Shown piece after piece: positions 19,038-28,374 of a stretch of DNA of 64,000 nt. Made by a program: the position numbers and the translations under genes. The notes under the pieces are model-generated. The model was not told the DNA's origin, did no database searches, and worked only from the letters and a program-made list of their open reading frames with translations. Every line of letters starts with the position of its first letter. Position 1 is the stretch's first letter. Location: the NCBI RefSeq assembly GCF_004339085.1, contig NZ_SMFX01000001.1, positions 2,177,413 to 2,241,412 on the forward strand, read 5' to 3'. The stretch is from Thiogranum longum (GTDB taxonomy: Bacteria > Pseudomonadota > Gammaproteobacteria > DSM-19610).

Positions 19038-21928
19038 CGGCCTGCCAGCTTGTTCCGTTTTCAGCAGACCCGCTTGCTGCCACCGCGCAGCAGGTGCTCG
19101 AACACTACCGTGACAAGCTGCCTGATCTGAGTCGTTGCCAGATCCTTCTGCCCGATATGCAGTGCGCACCGTCGCTGCGCGCCGTTTTACTGGATCAGGC
19201 TGATGCACTGGGTTACCCGGCCCTGCTCGGACCCCGGATCGATACACTGGACAGTTGGCTGGCAAGTTCCACTCCTCCCCGCAAGACTGTCATCGACCGC
19301 CCCTCGCGTGAACTGATCCTCGCCGAAGCGCTCCGCAACAGCAAATCGCTCTACGCTGATACCGACCCCTGGCTGCTGGCCGATGAGTTACTCACCCTGT
19401 TCGACGATATGACCCGTGCTGAACTGATGCCGGAGGACTATGACGCCTTCGAGGAACAGTTGCAGAAGGCGTATGGCCTTCGCCAGCCCAGCCCTGTGCT
19501 ACAGCAGGAAGCCTGGATGCTGTACACACTATGGTGTGCATGGAGACAGCAACTGGATGAAGACCAGTTGACCGACCCTGCCAGTGCACGCCGCCAGCAA
19601 CTGGAAGACGACGCAAACCGCACCAGCAGTCAAATTCTTTGGCTGGTCGGCTTTACCCGCTTTAGCCCGGCAGAGAGCCGCTGGCTGGAGGAACGCCTGC
19701 AGCGCGGTGAAGCGCGCCTGATCCTGCACGGCGACACGCAGGGAGAGGGTTATCATCCACATACCCCTCTAAACGACCTGCTTGTGCAGCTGAACCTGGA
19801 AGCACCTGTTTCGACTACCCCGAAAAAGGGAACTGACGCCTTTATCAATGCACTGTTCGGCGATACCACACAACATCTGGCTGAACGTGCACGGTTGTTT
19901 GCGGATAGCGGCCACGGTAATCCTTTTGTCGACCGGCTGAAAACCTTCTGCGCTGACAACCCCGAGCAGGAAGCCCAGGCTGTGGCGATGCAGATTCGGC
20001 TCTGGCTACTGGATGATCCGCATGGATCCATAGCCATTGTCACCGGAGACCGGCGCCTTGCACGGCGCGTGCGAGCCTTGCTGGAAAACTCACAGATATC
20101 GCTCGACGATGCCGGTGGCTGGGCCCTCTCCACCACCAGTGCCGCCGCCCTGCTGGAGCGCTGGCTGGAAACGGTTGAGGAAGATTTTGCCTGCGCACCG
20201 CTGCTGGATGTTCTCAAATCACCTTTCCTGTTTGGTGACAAGCATGATGAACACCTCGAGCAGGTACGCCGCCTGGAACAGGATATTATCCTGCATGAAA
20301 ATATTGCACGCGGTCTGGATCGTTATCGCCATCATCTCGATCGCCGCAGTGCACGTCTGCCGGACTGGGGTGAAGCCTCCAGGCAGGCGCTGCATGAACT
20401 GTTGAACCATCTTGATCATGCCGCCAGCCCGTTACTGGCTGCACTGGAAGAGATTCATCCCGCCGCTATTTTCCTCAATGCCCTGGCAGAAAGTCTCGAT
20501 GAACTCGGCGCCACTGAAGCGTTGCAATCCGATGACGCTGGCCAGCAGTTGCTTGTACTGCTCGATGAATTACAAACTGCCAGCCAGTTCAGCCCGGCGG
20601 GGCTCAGCTGGCGCGAGTTCCGCGACTGGCTAGGACGCAACCTGGAGCGCAGCCATTTTCACCCGGCCAACAATGGCAGCCCGGTAAGACTGCTTACACT
20701 GGAACAAAGTCGTCTACAACGCTTTTCCGGCGTGGTGTTTGCCGGCTGCAGCAGGGACCAGTTGCCCGGGAAGCCGGGCACGCACGCCTTCTTTAACCAG
20801 CGTGTTCGTAGTGAGCTTGGGCTTCCTGCCTGGTCACAGACACTCGCCGAACGCCTGCACCATTTCTGTCGCCTGCTGTCCGGCAACAGCCGGATGCTGC
20901 TCACTCGCCACCTTGAACAGGACGGCGAACCGGTTGCGGCCAGTCCCTGGCTGGAATTACTGGAAGTTTTTTATCGTAACGCCTTTGGCACGTCACTGGC
21001 TGATACCTCACTGGGCACTCTGCTAAAACAACCACAGGTATTTCCGGCTACACCGGATGACAGACCCCTCCCGCACATCACGCTCCCGCCTGCGCCACCT
21101 TCACGACCTGCGCTCCTGCCCGACCGATGGTCGGCTTCCACGCACCAGCGTATTATCGATTGTCCCTATCGCTTTTTTGCCGCCGATGCGCTGCGCCTGA
21201 AACCTGCAGAAGAAATTACCGAGGCACTCAGCAAGGCTGATTATGGCTCACTGGTGCACCGCATTATCCAGGCTTTCAACAGTGATGTAGACGGGCTACC
21301 CGGTCCCTGGCAGGGTTCGATTGATGAGTCCCGGCGTGATGATGCACAGGCGTTGCTCAAACACATCAGCCTGAATGTCTTTACGGATGCCATGACCGAA
21401 AACTTCGAGGCGCGCAGCTGGTACATACAGTGGAGCAGCGTGCTGTCAGAATACCTCGACTGGGAAATCAAACGACGTGAGGCATGGCCGTGGCATGAAT
21501 CAGAAATCAATGTCGGGAAATCACTGACAGACACCCTGAAAATTGGCGGACGCATTGACCGACTCGACCGAAACAGCAGCGCTGTTGCACTGGTGGACTA
21601 CAAAACCGGTGCCACACCTTCCGCACAGCAGGTTCAGGATGGCGAGGCCGTTCAATTGCCCAGCTACGCACTGGCTGTAAACGATGTCATACAACTCGAT
21701 TACCTGAAAATCGGCAAGGACACCATCAAGCCGACAACCTGCGCCGACCGTGAAACCCTCGGAGCATTACTGCCGGCCCTGCTACAACGACTGCTCACGC
21801 TTGACACCAGCCTGCAACAGCAGGCTGCCCTGCCGGCCTGGGGTGACGACAAGACGTGTAACTGGTGTGAGTTTGACGGTCTTTGCCGTCGTGGCATGTG
21901 GCAGCGAAAGGCCCCGGAAGATGACTGA
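19034..21928 (+). CDS. AddB-like PD-(D/E)XK nuclease of a helicase-nuclease pair
   Basis: The product has about 964 residues from a TTG at 19034 that overlaps the fdxA TGA. An ATG at 18947 would run across fdxA and gives an implausible Arg-rich start. The C-terminus holds a RecB-family nuclease ([26 protein letters not shown]). Four Cys, one in IDCPYRF and three in [10 protein letters not shown], are placed like the iron-sulphur staple of AddB. The N-terminal two thirds looks like a degenerate UvrD-type helicase. It overlaps the helicase gene by 8 nt, so the two form a DNA end-processing complex for recombination repair. Confidence 0.85.
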   Translation: MTACQLVPFSADPLAATAQQVLEHYRDKLPDLSRCQILLPDMQCAPSLRAVLLDQADALGYPALLGPRIDTLDSWLASSTPPRKTVIDRPSRELILAEALRNSKSLYADTDPWLLADELLTLFDDMTRAELMPEDYDAFEEQLQKAYGLRQPSPVLQQEAWMLYTLWCAWRQQLDEDQLTDPASARRQQLEDDANRTSSQILWLVGFTRFSPAESRWLEERLQRGEARLILHGDTQGEGYHPHTPLNDLLVQLNLEAPVSTTPKKGTDAFINALFGDTTQHLAERARLFADSGHGNPFVDRLKTFCADNPEQEAQAVAMQIRLWLLDDPHGSIAIVTGDRRLARRVRALLENSQISLDDAGGWALSTTSAAALLERWLETVEEDFACAPLLDVLKSPFLFGDKHDEHLEQVRRLEQDIILHENIARGLDRYRHHLDRRSARLPDWGEASRQALHELLNHLDHAASPLLAALEEIHPAAIFLNALAESLDELGATEALQSDDAGQQLLVLLDELQTASQFSPAGLSWREFRDWLGRNLERSHFHPANNGSPVRLLTLEQSRLQRFSGVVFAGCSRDQLPGKPGTHAFFNQRVRSELGLPAWSQTLAERLHHFCRLLSGNSRMLLTRHLEQDGEPVAASPWLELLEVFYRNAFGTSLADTSLGTLLKQPQVFPATPDDRPLPHITLPPAPPSRPALLPDRWSASTHQRIIDCPYRFFAADALRLKPAEEITEALSKADYGSLVHRIIQAFNSDVDGLPGPWQGSIDESRRDDAQALLKHISLNVFTDAMTENFEARSWYIQWSSVLSEYLDWEIKRREAWPWHESEINVGKSLTDTLKIGGRIDRLDRNSSAVALVDYKTGATPSAQQVQDGEAVQLPSYALAVNDVIQLDYLKIGKDTIKPTTCADRETLGALLPALLQRLLTLDTSLQQQAALPAWGDDKTCNWCEFDGLCRRGMWQRKAPEDD

Positions 21929-24900
21929 CACACCACTGGCCACCGACCCCTCTGCAAGCTTCAGCGTACTGGCCTCCGCCGGTACAGGAAAAACCTGGCA
22001 ACTGGTTGCACGACTGACGCGTCTTCTGCTGGCCGATGCCGCACCCGACAGCATCCTCGCCATCACCTTTACGCGCAAGGCTGCCGGTGAAATGCAGCAG
22101 CGACTCGGTGAACGCCTCGAAGCATTACTGGAGGCCGATGACACTACGCTGAAGAACATGCTCGAGGAAATCGGCGAAACATCCACTCCGGCTACATGTC
22201 ACCGGGCACGTGGCCTTCTGGAAGGCTGGCTGCGCAGTGAGCACACCTTGCGTACCACCACCTTCCACAGCTTCTGCCAGGAGTTGTTGCAGCGCTTCCC
22301 GCTGGAAGCCGGCCTGCCACCCTCCTTTGAACTTACCGAAACGACAGAAATACTGGTAGATGAAAGCTGGGATGCGCTGTTTGCGGAAGCCACCCGGGAA
22401 ACCGGCAGTGAACTGGCGAATGCACTGGAGCGGCTGTTTGAAGAACTCGGCTCCCTGTACAGCACGCGTAGCGCGCTGCATCAGTTCGTCGAACACCGCA
22501 GTGACTGGTGGGCCCTGACTCGCGGCGCCGGTGACCCTGCAGACTACGCTACCCGGAAGCTGGCTTCACAGCTGGAACTCGATCAGCAGGACAAAATTCC
22601 GGAACAATTCTGGTGTGATGAAACACGCGAAAAACTCGCGGAGTTCTCCCGGCTGCTGGGATTGCACACCACCACAGCTAATCTCAAACACATTGATCAA
22701 CTTGAACCCTGCCTGACCCGGCCGATGGATGCACCGACAGCCATATCACAAATTACGGGTGTCTTCATGACCGGGAAATTCGAACCCCGGAAACGCAGTG
22801 TAACTGCCACACTGCAGAAAAAAATGAGCGACGCAGGCGCACAGCATTTTATTGAATTGCATGAAGACTTCTGTTCGCAACTGCAGGCCATACGGGAAGT
22901 GGAAAATCGCAGGCGCACCCTGCGTGTCAACAGCGCCTGGTATCTCGCCGGTCAACGCATGCTCGAACATTTTCAACGCATCAAGCGGGAGCGCCGGCTA
23001 CTGGATTTTTCCGACCTGGAATGGAAGACCTTCAGCTTGCTGAATGATCCGGATCATGCGCACTGGATACAGTATAAACTCGACCAACGCATCGACCACC
23101 TGTTGATCGACGAATTCCAGGATACCAATCCGACCCAGTGGCAAATGATCCTGCCGCTACTGGAAGAAATGGCAGCCGGCAGCGAGCGCCGGCGCAGCGT
23201 GTTTATCGTGGGTGACCGCAAGCAGTCTATCTATCGCTTCCGACGGGGAAACCCGGCCCTGCTGGATTGTGCTGCCGACTGGATGAACCGGCACCTTGAT
23301 GCCAGCAGTCTTCACCTTGACCAGTCACGACGCTCCTCACCGGCAATTATTGATGTGGTCAACACAATATTTACTGACCCCGACATGCAACCGTTACTTC
23401 CCGGCTTCCAGCCTCACAGCACCCACCTGAAGGACACCTGGGGTCAGGTGGAGGTGTGGCCCCTGATCACGGCACCGGGCAACGAGGATCGCCCCGGAAC
23501 CGGTTATCTTCGCAACCCGTTGCAGACGCCGCGACCAGACACGCGGGATTTGCGCCACTACCACGAGGGGCAACAGATCGCCGGGCGTATCGAGCAACTG
23601 GTGCAGGAACAGGTTGCAGAATACGGCGACATCCTGGTGCTGATGCGTTCGCGCACGCACCTGTCGGACTACGAGACCGCACTGCGTGAGCATGGCATCC
23701 CCTACCTGAGTCGTGACCGGGGCACCTTGCTGGAAAGCCTGGAAATCCGTGACATGGAAGCATTGCTGACCGTATTAATGACACCGCAGGACAATCTTGC
23801 TCTGGCACAGGTACTGCGCTCACCCCTGTTTTCACTGGACGATTCCGTATTGTGCGAGCTTTCACGACCTGCTGGTGGTGTCTGGCTTGAACGCCTCAGT
23901 GTACTGGCAGCGCAACAGGATTGCGCGCCTGACATTCAGCGTGCAGCCCACCTGCTCACACACTGGCGAGTACTGGCCGGGCGTATCCCGATTCACGATT
24001 TACTGGAGCAGATCTTTCACCAGGCAAATGTGACCGCTCGCTATCGCGCAGCAGTACCCGGCACACAGGCTGCACAGGTCGATGCCAACCTGGGTCGCTT
24101 TATTGAGCTGGCACTGGAAGTTGATAGTGGACGTTATCCGACACTGCCGCGTTTCCTCGAACGCGTTAAACGCCTGCGAGGACTGGACAAGGAAGGCCTG
24201 AGCAAGGCAACACCCGAGGCCGGGCAACAACGTGTCAATCTGCTCACCATTCACGCCGCCAAAGGGCTGGAAGCACCTGTAGTATTCCTTTGTGACACCA
24301 CCAGTCAGGGTAGTCCGCCCGGCACCACTACACTGGTGCGCTGGCCTGCCGGTTCGGATCGCCCTACGGATTTTCTGCTGCCCGGCAACAAATCGCAGCG
24401 CGATAGTATTACTGAAGAATGTTTTCAGCTGGAGCGCGTTGAAGATACCCGGGAATCCGCCAACCTGTTATATGTTGCCCTGACCCGGGCGCGGAATATG
24501 CTGATCATTTCCGGCTGTCGACCATCGCGCGGTGATCAGCTCGGCTGGTACGGCCAGATCAGCAACCCCCTCTGTGGAACAACGCAACCGGAGACTGTTT
24601 GGCGGCACCGCTTTGGAACACCTGTCGTGAAACCCGCTTCGGCGACCGAATCGCCGGAGAGTGAAGTGCTGGTCGATGAACGCCTGCAACAGCCAATCTG
24701 TATCGGACAACCTGAGTATGAAATCGCACCCAGTCGCAGCGCTGACGATAATGCACTTTGTTCAGGCGAAGCGTCGGGGCAACTGCGGGGCATTATCATC
24801 CATCGCATGTTACAACTGGCTACTGGCCAGAAAGCGGTCAATAGCACGATAATCGACCGTATTGCGAAAGAACAGGGTATCCGGCCTGATGACAGTCTGC

Positions 24901-25247
24901 TTGCTGCCTGTCGTGAAGAAGTGCAGACCCTGTTTGACAAGGAAGAACTTGGCTGGATATTCGCGCAGGATTCCCGGCAGTGGAACGAGGTCCCGGTGCA
25001 ATACAGAAAGGATAACCGTACGGTATACGGCATCATCGATCGCTTGCTGGTAACAGACACGACTGTCCACCTGATCGACTACAAGTCACACCGCATCACA
25101 GACATGAAAAACCCCGGTGCGCTGGTGAAGCACTACCGTCCGCAGCTTGAATTGTACCGTGAGGCAGTGGTACGCCTGTGGCCGGAATACAAGGTCCGCT
25201 GCTATCTTCTGTTTACACACAGCGCGACACTGGTAATTGTTGAATAG
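21921..25247 (+). CDS. AddA/RecB-like UvrD-family helicase-nuclease
   Basis: From the ATG at 21921 the product has 1108 residues. All superfamily 1 helicase motifs are visible: Walker A (VLASAGTGKTWQL), Ia (AITFTRKAAGEM), II (HLLIDEFQDTNPTQW), III/IV (IVGDRKQSIYRFRRG), V (VNLLTIHAAKGLEAPVV) and VI (LLYVALTRARN). The C-terminus has a RecB-type nuclease domain (YGIIDRLL and HLIDYKSHR). Together with the preceding gene it should unwind and trim double-strand ends in an ATP-driven way. The longer upstream frame from 21750 runs inside the previous gene and is rejected. Confidence 0.9.
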   Translation: MTDTPLATDPSASFSVLASAGTGKTWQLVARLTRLLLADAAPDSILAITFTRKAAGEMQQRLGERLEALLEADDTTLKNMLEEIGETSTPATCHRARGLLEGWLRSEHTLRTTTFHSFCQELLQRFPLEAGLPPSFELTETTEILVDESWDALFAEATRETGSELANALERLFEELGSLYSTRSALHQFVEHRSDWWALTRGAGDPADYATRKLASQLELDQQDKIPEQFWCDETREKLAEFSRLLGLHTTTANLKHIDQLEPCLTRPMDAPTAISQITGVFMTGKFEPRKRSVTATLQKKMSDAGAQHFIELHEDFCSQLQAIREVENRRRTLRVNSAWYLAGQRMLEHFQRIKRERRLLDFSDLEWKTFSLLNDPDHAHWIQYKLDQRIDHLLIDEFQDTNPTQWQMILPLLEEMAAGSERRRSVFIVGDRKQSIYRFRRGNPALLDCAADWMNRHLDASSLHLDQSRRSSPAIIDVVNTIFTDPDMQPLLPGFQPHSTHLKDTWGQVEVWPLITAPGNEDRPGTGYLRNPLQTPRPDTRDLRHYHEGQQIAGRIEQLVQEQVAEYGDILVLMRSRTHLSDYETALREHGIPYLSRDRGTLLESLEIRDMEALLTVLMTPQDNLALAQVLRSPLFSLDDSVLCELSRPAGGVWLERLSVLAAQQDCAPDIQRAAHLLTHWRVLAGRIPIHDLLEQIFHQANVTARYRAAVPGTQAAQVDANLGRFIELALEVDSGRYPTLPRFLERVKRLRGLDKEGLSKATPEAGQQRVNLLTIHAAKGLEAPVVFLCDTTSQGSPPGTTTLVRWPAGSDRPTDFLLPGNKSQRDSITEECFQLERVEDTRESANLLYVALTRARNMLIISGCRPSRGDQLGWYGQISNPLCGTTQPETVWRHRFGTPVVKPASATESPESEVLVDERLQQPICIGQPEYEIAPSRSADDNALCSGEASGQLRGIIIHRMLQLATGQKAVNSTIIDRIAKEQGIRPDDSLLAACREEVQTLFDKEELGWIFAQDSRQWNEVPVQYRKDNRTVYGIIDRLLVTDTTVHLIDYKSHRITDMKNPGALVKHYRPQLELYREAVVRLWPEYKVRCYLLFTHSATLVIVE

Positions 25248-25252
25248 CAGCT

Positions 25253-26728
25253 TCAGGAAGCCATAACACTGGCATTTAGCGAGAACTCGAAACGGGCACC
25301 CTGACCCGGCTTGCTGCTGACGCGGATCACACCACCATGCAGCCGGACAATATGCCGGGCAATTGCCAGCCCCAGGCCCGCGTGGTGCCCGCTTCGGGCA
25401 GCGTTATCTCCTCGATAGAAACGTTCAAATATTTTCGGGATATCTTCTTCCGGTATCCCGCTACCGGTGTCTTCCACCTGGATTCGCACAGCGGAGTCTT
25501 CCTGACGCAGGGAAACTGTAATACGCCCCCCTTCCGGTGTATGCCGCAAGGCATTCGAAATCAGGTTGACCAGAACTCTGTCAATCAGTGCAATATCGCC
25601 ATCGACAAACGGAAGGCTGTCGTCACACTCGAGACTTAGCCGGACACCCTTTTGCTCCGCCTGCAGCTGAAACTTCTGGATAATATCCTGCGCCAGCTCG
25701 GCAACGGCGAATGGCTCTGTTTGTACCGGCGAGTCACTTGCGTCCAGTTTTGCCAGTTCAAACAGCTCGTCAACCAGTCTCGTCAATCGCCGACTGTGCT
25801 GCAACGCAATATGAAGGTAGCTGGAGCGTGTTTCCGCATCAAAGGCCTCTGCCTTGATCTGCAGGGTTTCAATATAGCCATGCAATGCTGCCAGTGGCGT
25901 ACGCAGATCGTGTGACACGTTGGCCACCAGTTCACGGCGCAGGCTGTCCTGCTTTTTCAACGCCTCGATCTGTTCCTGAATGCACTCGGCCATACGGTTA
26001 AAACTTTCGCCCAGCGACTCGATCTCATCACTGCGCCGTGATTCCACCGGCCAGCGAACAGGTTCTCCGAAATCACTCTCGCTGAAACGTTGCATCAGCC
26101 CCGCCAAACGGTTGAGTCGACGGGTAAGAAGACGAAATACCACAAGGCCAAACAACAGCCCGACCACAAGACTGGCCAGCAGAGAAGCTCCTGACAATTG
26201 CAACAGGAAATTATTCTGGAATAATTCCTCAAGACGTTCATATTCCTGACCGCGCAACACAACATAAAGGTAAGCGGGTGTCCCGTCATCCATCGTCAGG
26301 CGTGCAGCCGAGAAAACCTTGCGTCTTTCATAACTGCGCGGATCATCACCCAGCAGCGGAAACGCTTCACCAGAAAAAAATTGCTTCACGGGTGTGAGGT
26401 CAACACGTTCCCGTTTCACCTGGCCAGGGTCAGCGGAATAGGAAAGAATACGACCGGATCTGTCGAGCAGATAGATCTCGATATCCGGGTTGACCATCAT
26501 GTAGTGATTGAAGGTTTCCTTGAGTGCCTTCTGATCCAGCATGCCATCCTTGAGCAGGTTGCGGCCAATCACCAGCTTGCTGGCAAGGTCCCGGTTCAGA
26601 CTTTGAACAAACTCCTGCTGGTAGTGCCGCGTCATACTGGTACTGAGAAGCACATACAACAAACCGATGCCTGCCAGCAACAAGGTAAGTGACAATGCCA
26701 GTCTGGAAAAAAGGGTACGGGGAAACAT
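25253..26728 (-). CDS. Membrane sensor histidine kinase (OmpR-system partner)
   Basis: The ATG at 26728 shares a base with the TGA of the response regulator (TGATG), so the pair is coupled. The 491-residue product has a first membrane helix (about 8-30), a periplasmic sensing loop of about 140 residues, a second helix (LLASLVVGLLFGLVVF) and a HAMP domain. A HisKA domain follows with the phosphorylated His (VANVSHDLRTPLAALHG). The ATPase has LVNLISNALRHTPEGG, VEDTGSGIPEED and GLGLAIARHIV. The signal is unknown. The nearest candidate target is the spondin gene at 27544. Confidence 0.92.
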   Translation of the reverse strand: MFPRTLFSRLALSLTLLLAGIGLLYVLLSTSMTRHYQQEFVQSLNRDLASKLVIGRNLLKDGMLDQKALKETFNHYMMVNPDIEIYLLDRSGRILSYSADPGQVKRERVDLTPVKQFFSGEAFPLLGDDPRSYERRKVFSAARLTMDDGTPAYLYVVLRGQEYERLEELFQNNFLLQLSGASLLASLVVGLLFGLVVFRLLTRRLNRLAGLMQRFSESDFGEPVRWPVESRRSDEIESLGESFNRMAECIQEQIEALKKQDSLRRELVANVSHDLRTPLAALHGYIETLQIKAEAFDAETRSSYLHIALQHSRRLTRLVDELFELAKLDASDSPVQTEPFAVAELAQDIIQKFQLQAEQKGVRLSLECDDSLPFVDGDIALIDRVLVNLISNALRHTPEGGRITVSLRQEDSAVRIQVEDTGSGIPEEDIPKIFERFYRGDNAARSGHHAGLGLAIARHIVRLHGGVIRVSSKPGQGARFEFSLNASVMAS

Positions 26729-27432
26729 CAGTTCAGCACTTCGTTGAAGCGATACCCCACACCCCATACTGTAAGGATGTAGTGTGGCTCGGCAGGATTT
26801 TTCTCGATCTTGGAGCGCAAGCGGTTGATGTGGGAGTTTACGGTGTGCTCGTAACCTTCATAATGGTATCCCCAGACCTTTTCAAGCAACTGCGTACGCG
26901 AGAACACCTGTCCGGGGTGACTGGCGAAATGCAGCAACAGGTCAAACTCACGCGCTGTCAGCACAACTTCCTTCCCGGAAACCTTCACTTGCCGTCTCGC
27001 CGTGTCGATCAGGATATCACCCGCATTCACCGGCATGGTCCGCCCGTTATCCTGCTTTCCGTGTGCCTCCATACGACGAAACTGTGCCTTGATACGCGCC
27101 ATAAGTTCCGGGAAACTGAAAGGCTTGGTGATGTAATCATCAGCCCCGGTTTCCAGGCCTGCGACGCGATCCTGCTCAGCGCTACGTGAAGTCAGCATCA
27201 GGATTGGCACACGGGATGAATGAACCCGTAATTGCCGGCACACCTCCAGTCCGTCCAGCCCTGGCAGCATAAGGTCCAGCACAACCAGTTGATAACTGTT
27301 CTCCCGAAACAGCTCAAGCGCTGTATTTCCGTCACCTGCAATGTCTGCATCGCAACCCAGGTCACGGACGTGAAACTGGATCAGCTGGGCGATATCGGCA
27401 TTGTCTTCGACGATAAGTAAGCGGTAAGCCAT
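26728..27432 (-). CDS. OmpR/PhoB-family response regulator
   Basis: The 234-residue product has a receiver with conserved acidic residues (LLIVEDNADIA), phosphoacceptor Asp near 53 (LVVLDLMLPGLDG) and Lys in DYITKPFSF. A C-terminal winged helix follows (LTAREFDLLLHFASHPG, VNSHINRLRSKIEKNP, ILTVWGVGYRF). It is the first gene of a two-gene minus-strand operon with the kinase. Regulators of this family bind direct repeats spaced about 11 bp. Just such repeats (28308-28345) lie upstream of the neighbouring spondin gene. Confidence 0.94.
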   Translation of the reverse strand: MAYRLLIVEDNADIAQLIQFHVRDLGCDADIAGDGNTALELFRENSYQLVVLDLMLPGLDGLEVCRQLRVHSSRVPILMLTSRSAEQDRVAGLETGADDYITKPFSFPELMARIKAQFRRMEAHGKQDNGRTMPVNAGDILIDTARRQVKVSGKEVVLTAREFDLLLHFASHPGQVFSRTQLLEKVWGYHYEGYEHTVNSHINRLRSKIEKNPAEPHYILTVWGVGYRFNEVLN

Positions 27433-27486
27433 CTGCTGTAATACTCGAAATTCGGGTTGTTGTCATTATAGCCACAGTCTTGAAAG

Positions 27487-27515
27487 AAAGGCTCCCGGGC
27501 ATACCGGGAGCCTTT
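27487..27515 (-). terminator. Terminator after the spondin gene
   Basis: A perfect 12-bp inverted repeat (27487-27498 and 27504-27515, core GGCTCCCGG) has a 5-nt loop. On the minus strand the second arm ends in TTT and runs on as CTTTC. It lies 29 nt after the spondin stop and upstream of the response-regulator operon. Confidence 0.85.
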
Positions 27516-27543
27516 CCGGATAATAGCTGACAGAAGGTGGTTT

Positions 27544-28242
27544 CTAACGCACGGTAACAGTCACCTTTGCCACAGGGTTCAACCAGTGGTGTACAGCAGC
27601 ATTCAGGTCACTGATACCACCATTTGCATCCATATCACCCAAAACACCGCGATGGATGTGTACCAGCGAATTCTGCTCACTGTCGGTAACGCCCGTTGCA
27701 CCGGTTCCACTGTTGCCACCCGGGTCAGCCGGGATGCCGGGAACACCCGGAGCGCCCCCACCATTGATGATTTCACTGTTGGCTTCGGTGCCGGCATCGT
27801 ATCCGTTGATGTAATAGGTATAGGTACCGCGGCGTTTGGGAATACGCTGCGCGTCCAGCCCCATAAACCCGTCATTGGTTGGCAGCAACATGGCAACAAT
27901 CGACAAATAACGATTACGCTTGTGTGTTTTCAGGTAAGCGGTCGCTGTTTCGCCCGGACCAAGCAGGCCTTCTGCCGGGTCGGCCGAAATATCGGCATCT
28001 GCCGTCTTCAGGTCTGAAATCAGGCCGGAGATGTCACCACCCTCTGCCATTGCCTGCAAACTGGCTGAAGCAGGTTCACCGGGCTCGAACAGGTCTGTGT
28101 TTCCGTTATGCGTCGAAACCAGTAGCGGGGTGTAATAGATCCCATTGGTCAGGTTGGTAACTTCAACGGTCAGCTCCCGTGCCTGTGCTGTTGCGCTGAG
28201 CCCCCCGGCCAGTACCAGGCCTGTGATCAATTTTTTCATCAT
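27544..28242 (-). CDS. Secreted spondin-domain protein
   Basis: The ATG at 28242 (or its neighbour at 28239) follows GGAG and begins a signal peptide (MMKKLITGLVLAGGLSATAQA). The 232-residue product matches spondin N-domain features: ELTVEVTNLTNGIYYTPLLV, THNGNTDLFEPGEPAS, then a Gly/Pro-rich segment (GGGAPGVPGIPADPGG) and an HIHRGVLG loop. Bacterial members are exported proteins without firm function. The promoter holds four phased repeats (28308-28345), and the adjacent two-component system is the likely controller. Confidence 0.85.
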   Translation of the reverse strand: MMKKLITGLVLAGGLSATAQARELTVEVTNLTNGIYYTPLLVSTHNGNTDLFEPGEPASASLQAMAEGGDISGLISDLKTADADISADPAEGLLGPGETATAYLKTHKRNRYLSIVAMLLPTNDGFMGLDAQRIPKRRGTYTYYINGYDAGTEANSEIINGGGAPGVPGIPADPGGNSGTGATGVTDSEQNSLVHIHRGVLGDMDANGGISDLNAAVHHWLNPVAKVTVTVR

Positions 28243-28307
28243 GACGTGCTCCTTGTAGATTTGTGTGATGCGGAATGATCTCCGGGCTACTTTGTACCGC
28301 CCGGAGT

Positions 28308-28345
28308 TCACGCGGCTATCACGCAAATCTCACGATTCTGTCACG
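28308..28345 (-). promoter_or_regulatory. Four TCACG (CGTGA) direct repeats with 11-bp period upstream of the spondin gene
   Basis: TCACG occurs at 28308, 28319, 28330 and 28341, exactly 11 bp apart. This places four sites on one face of the helix. The block lies 66-103 nt upstream of the spondin start codon. An 11-bp period of direct repeats is the usual mode of OmpR/PhoB-family regulators, one of which is encoded 900 bp away. Confidence 0.8.
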
Positions 28346-28374
28346 ATGTCTGTCAGATACTGGCTGGCGTCTCG

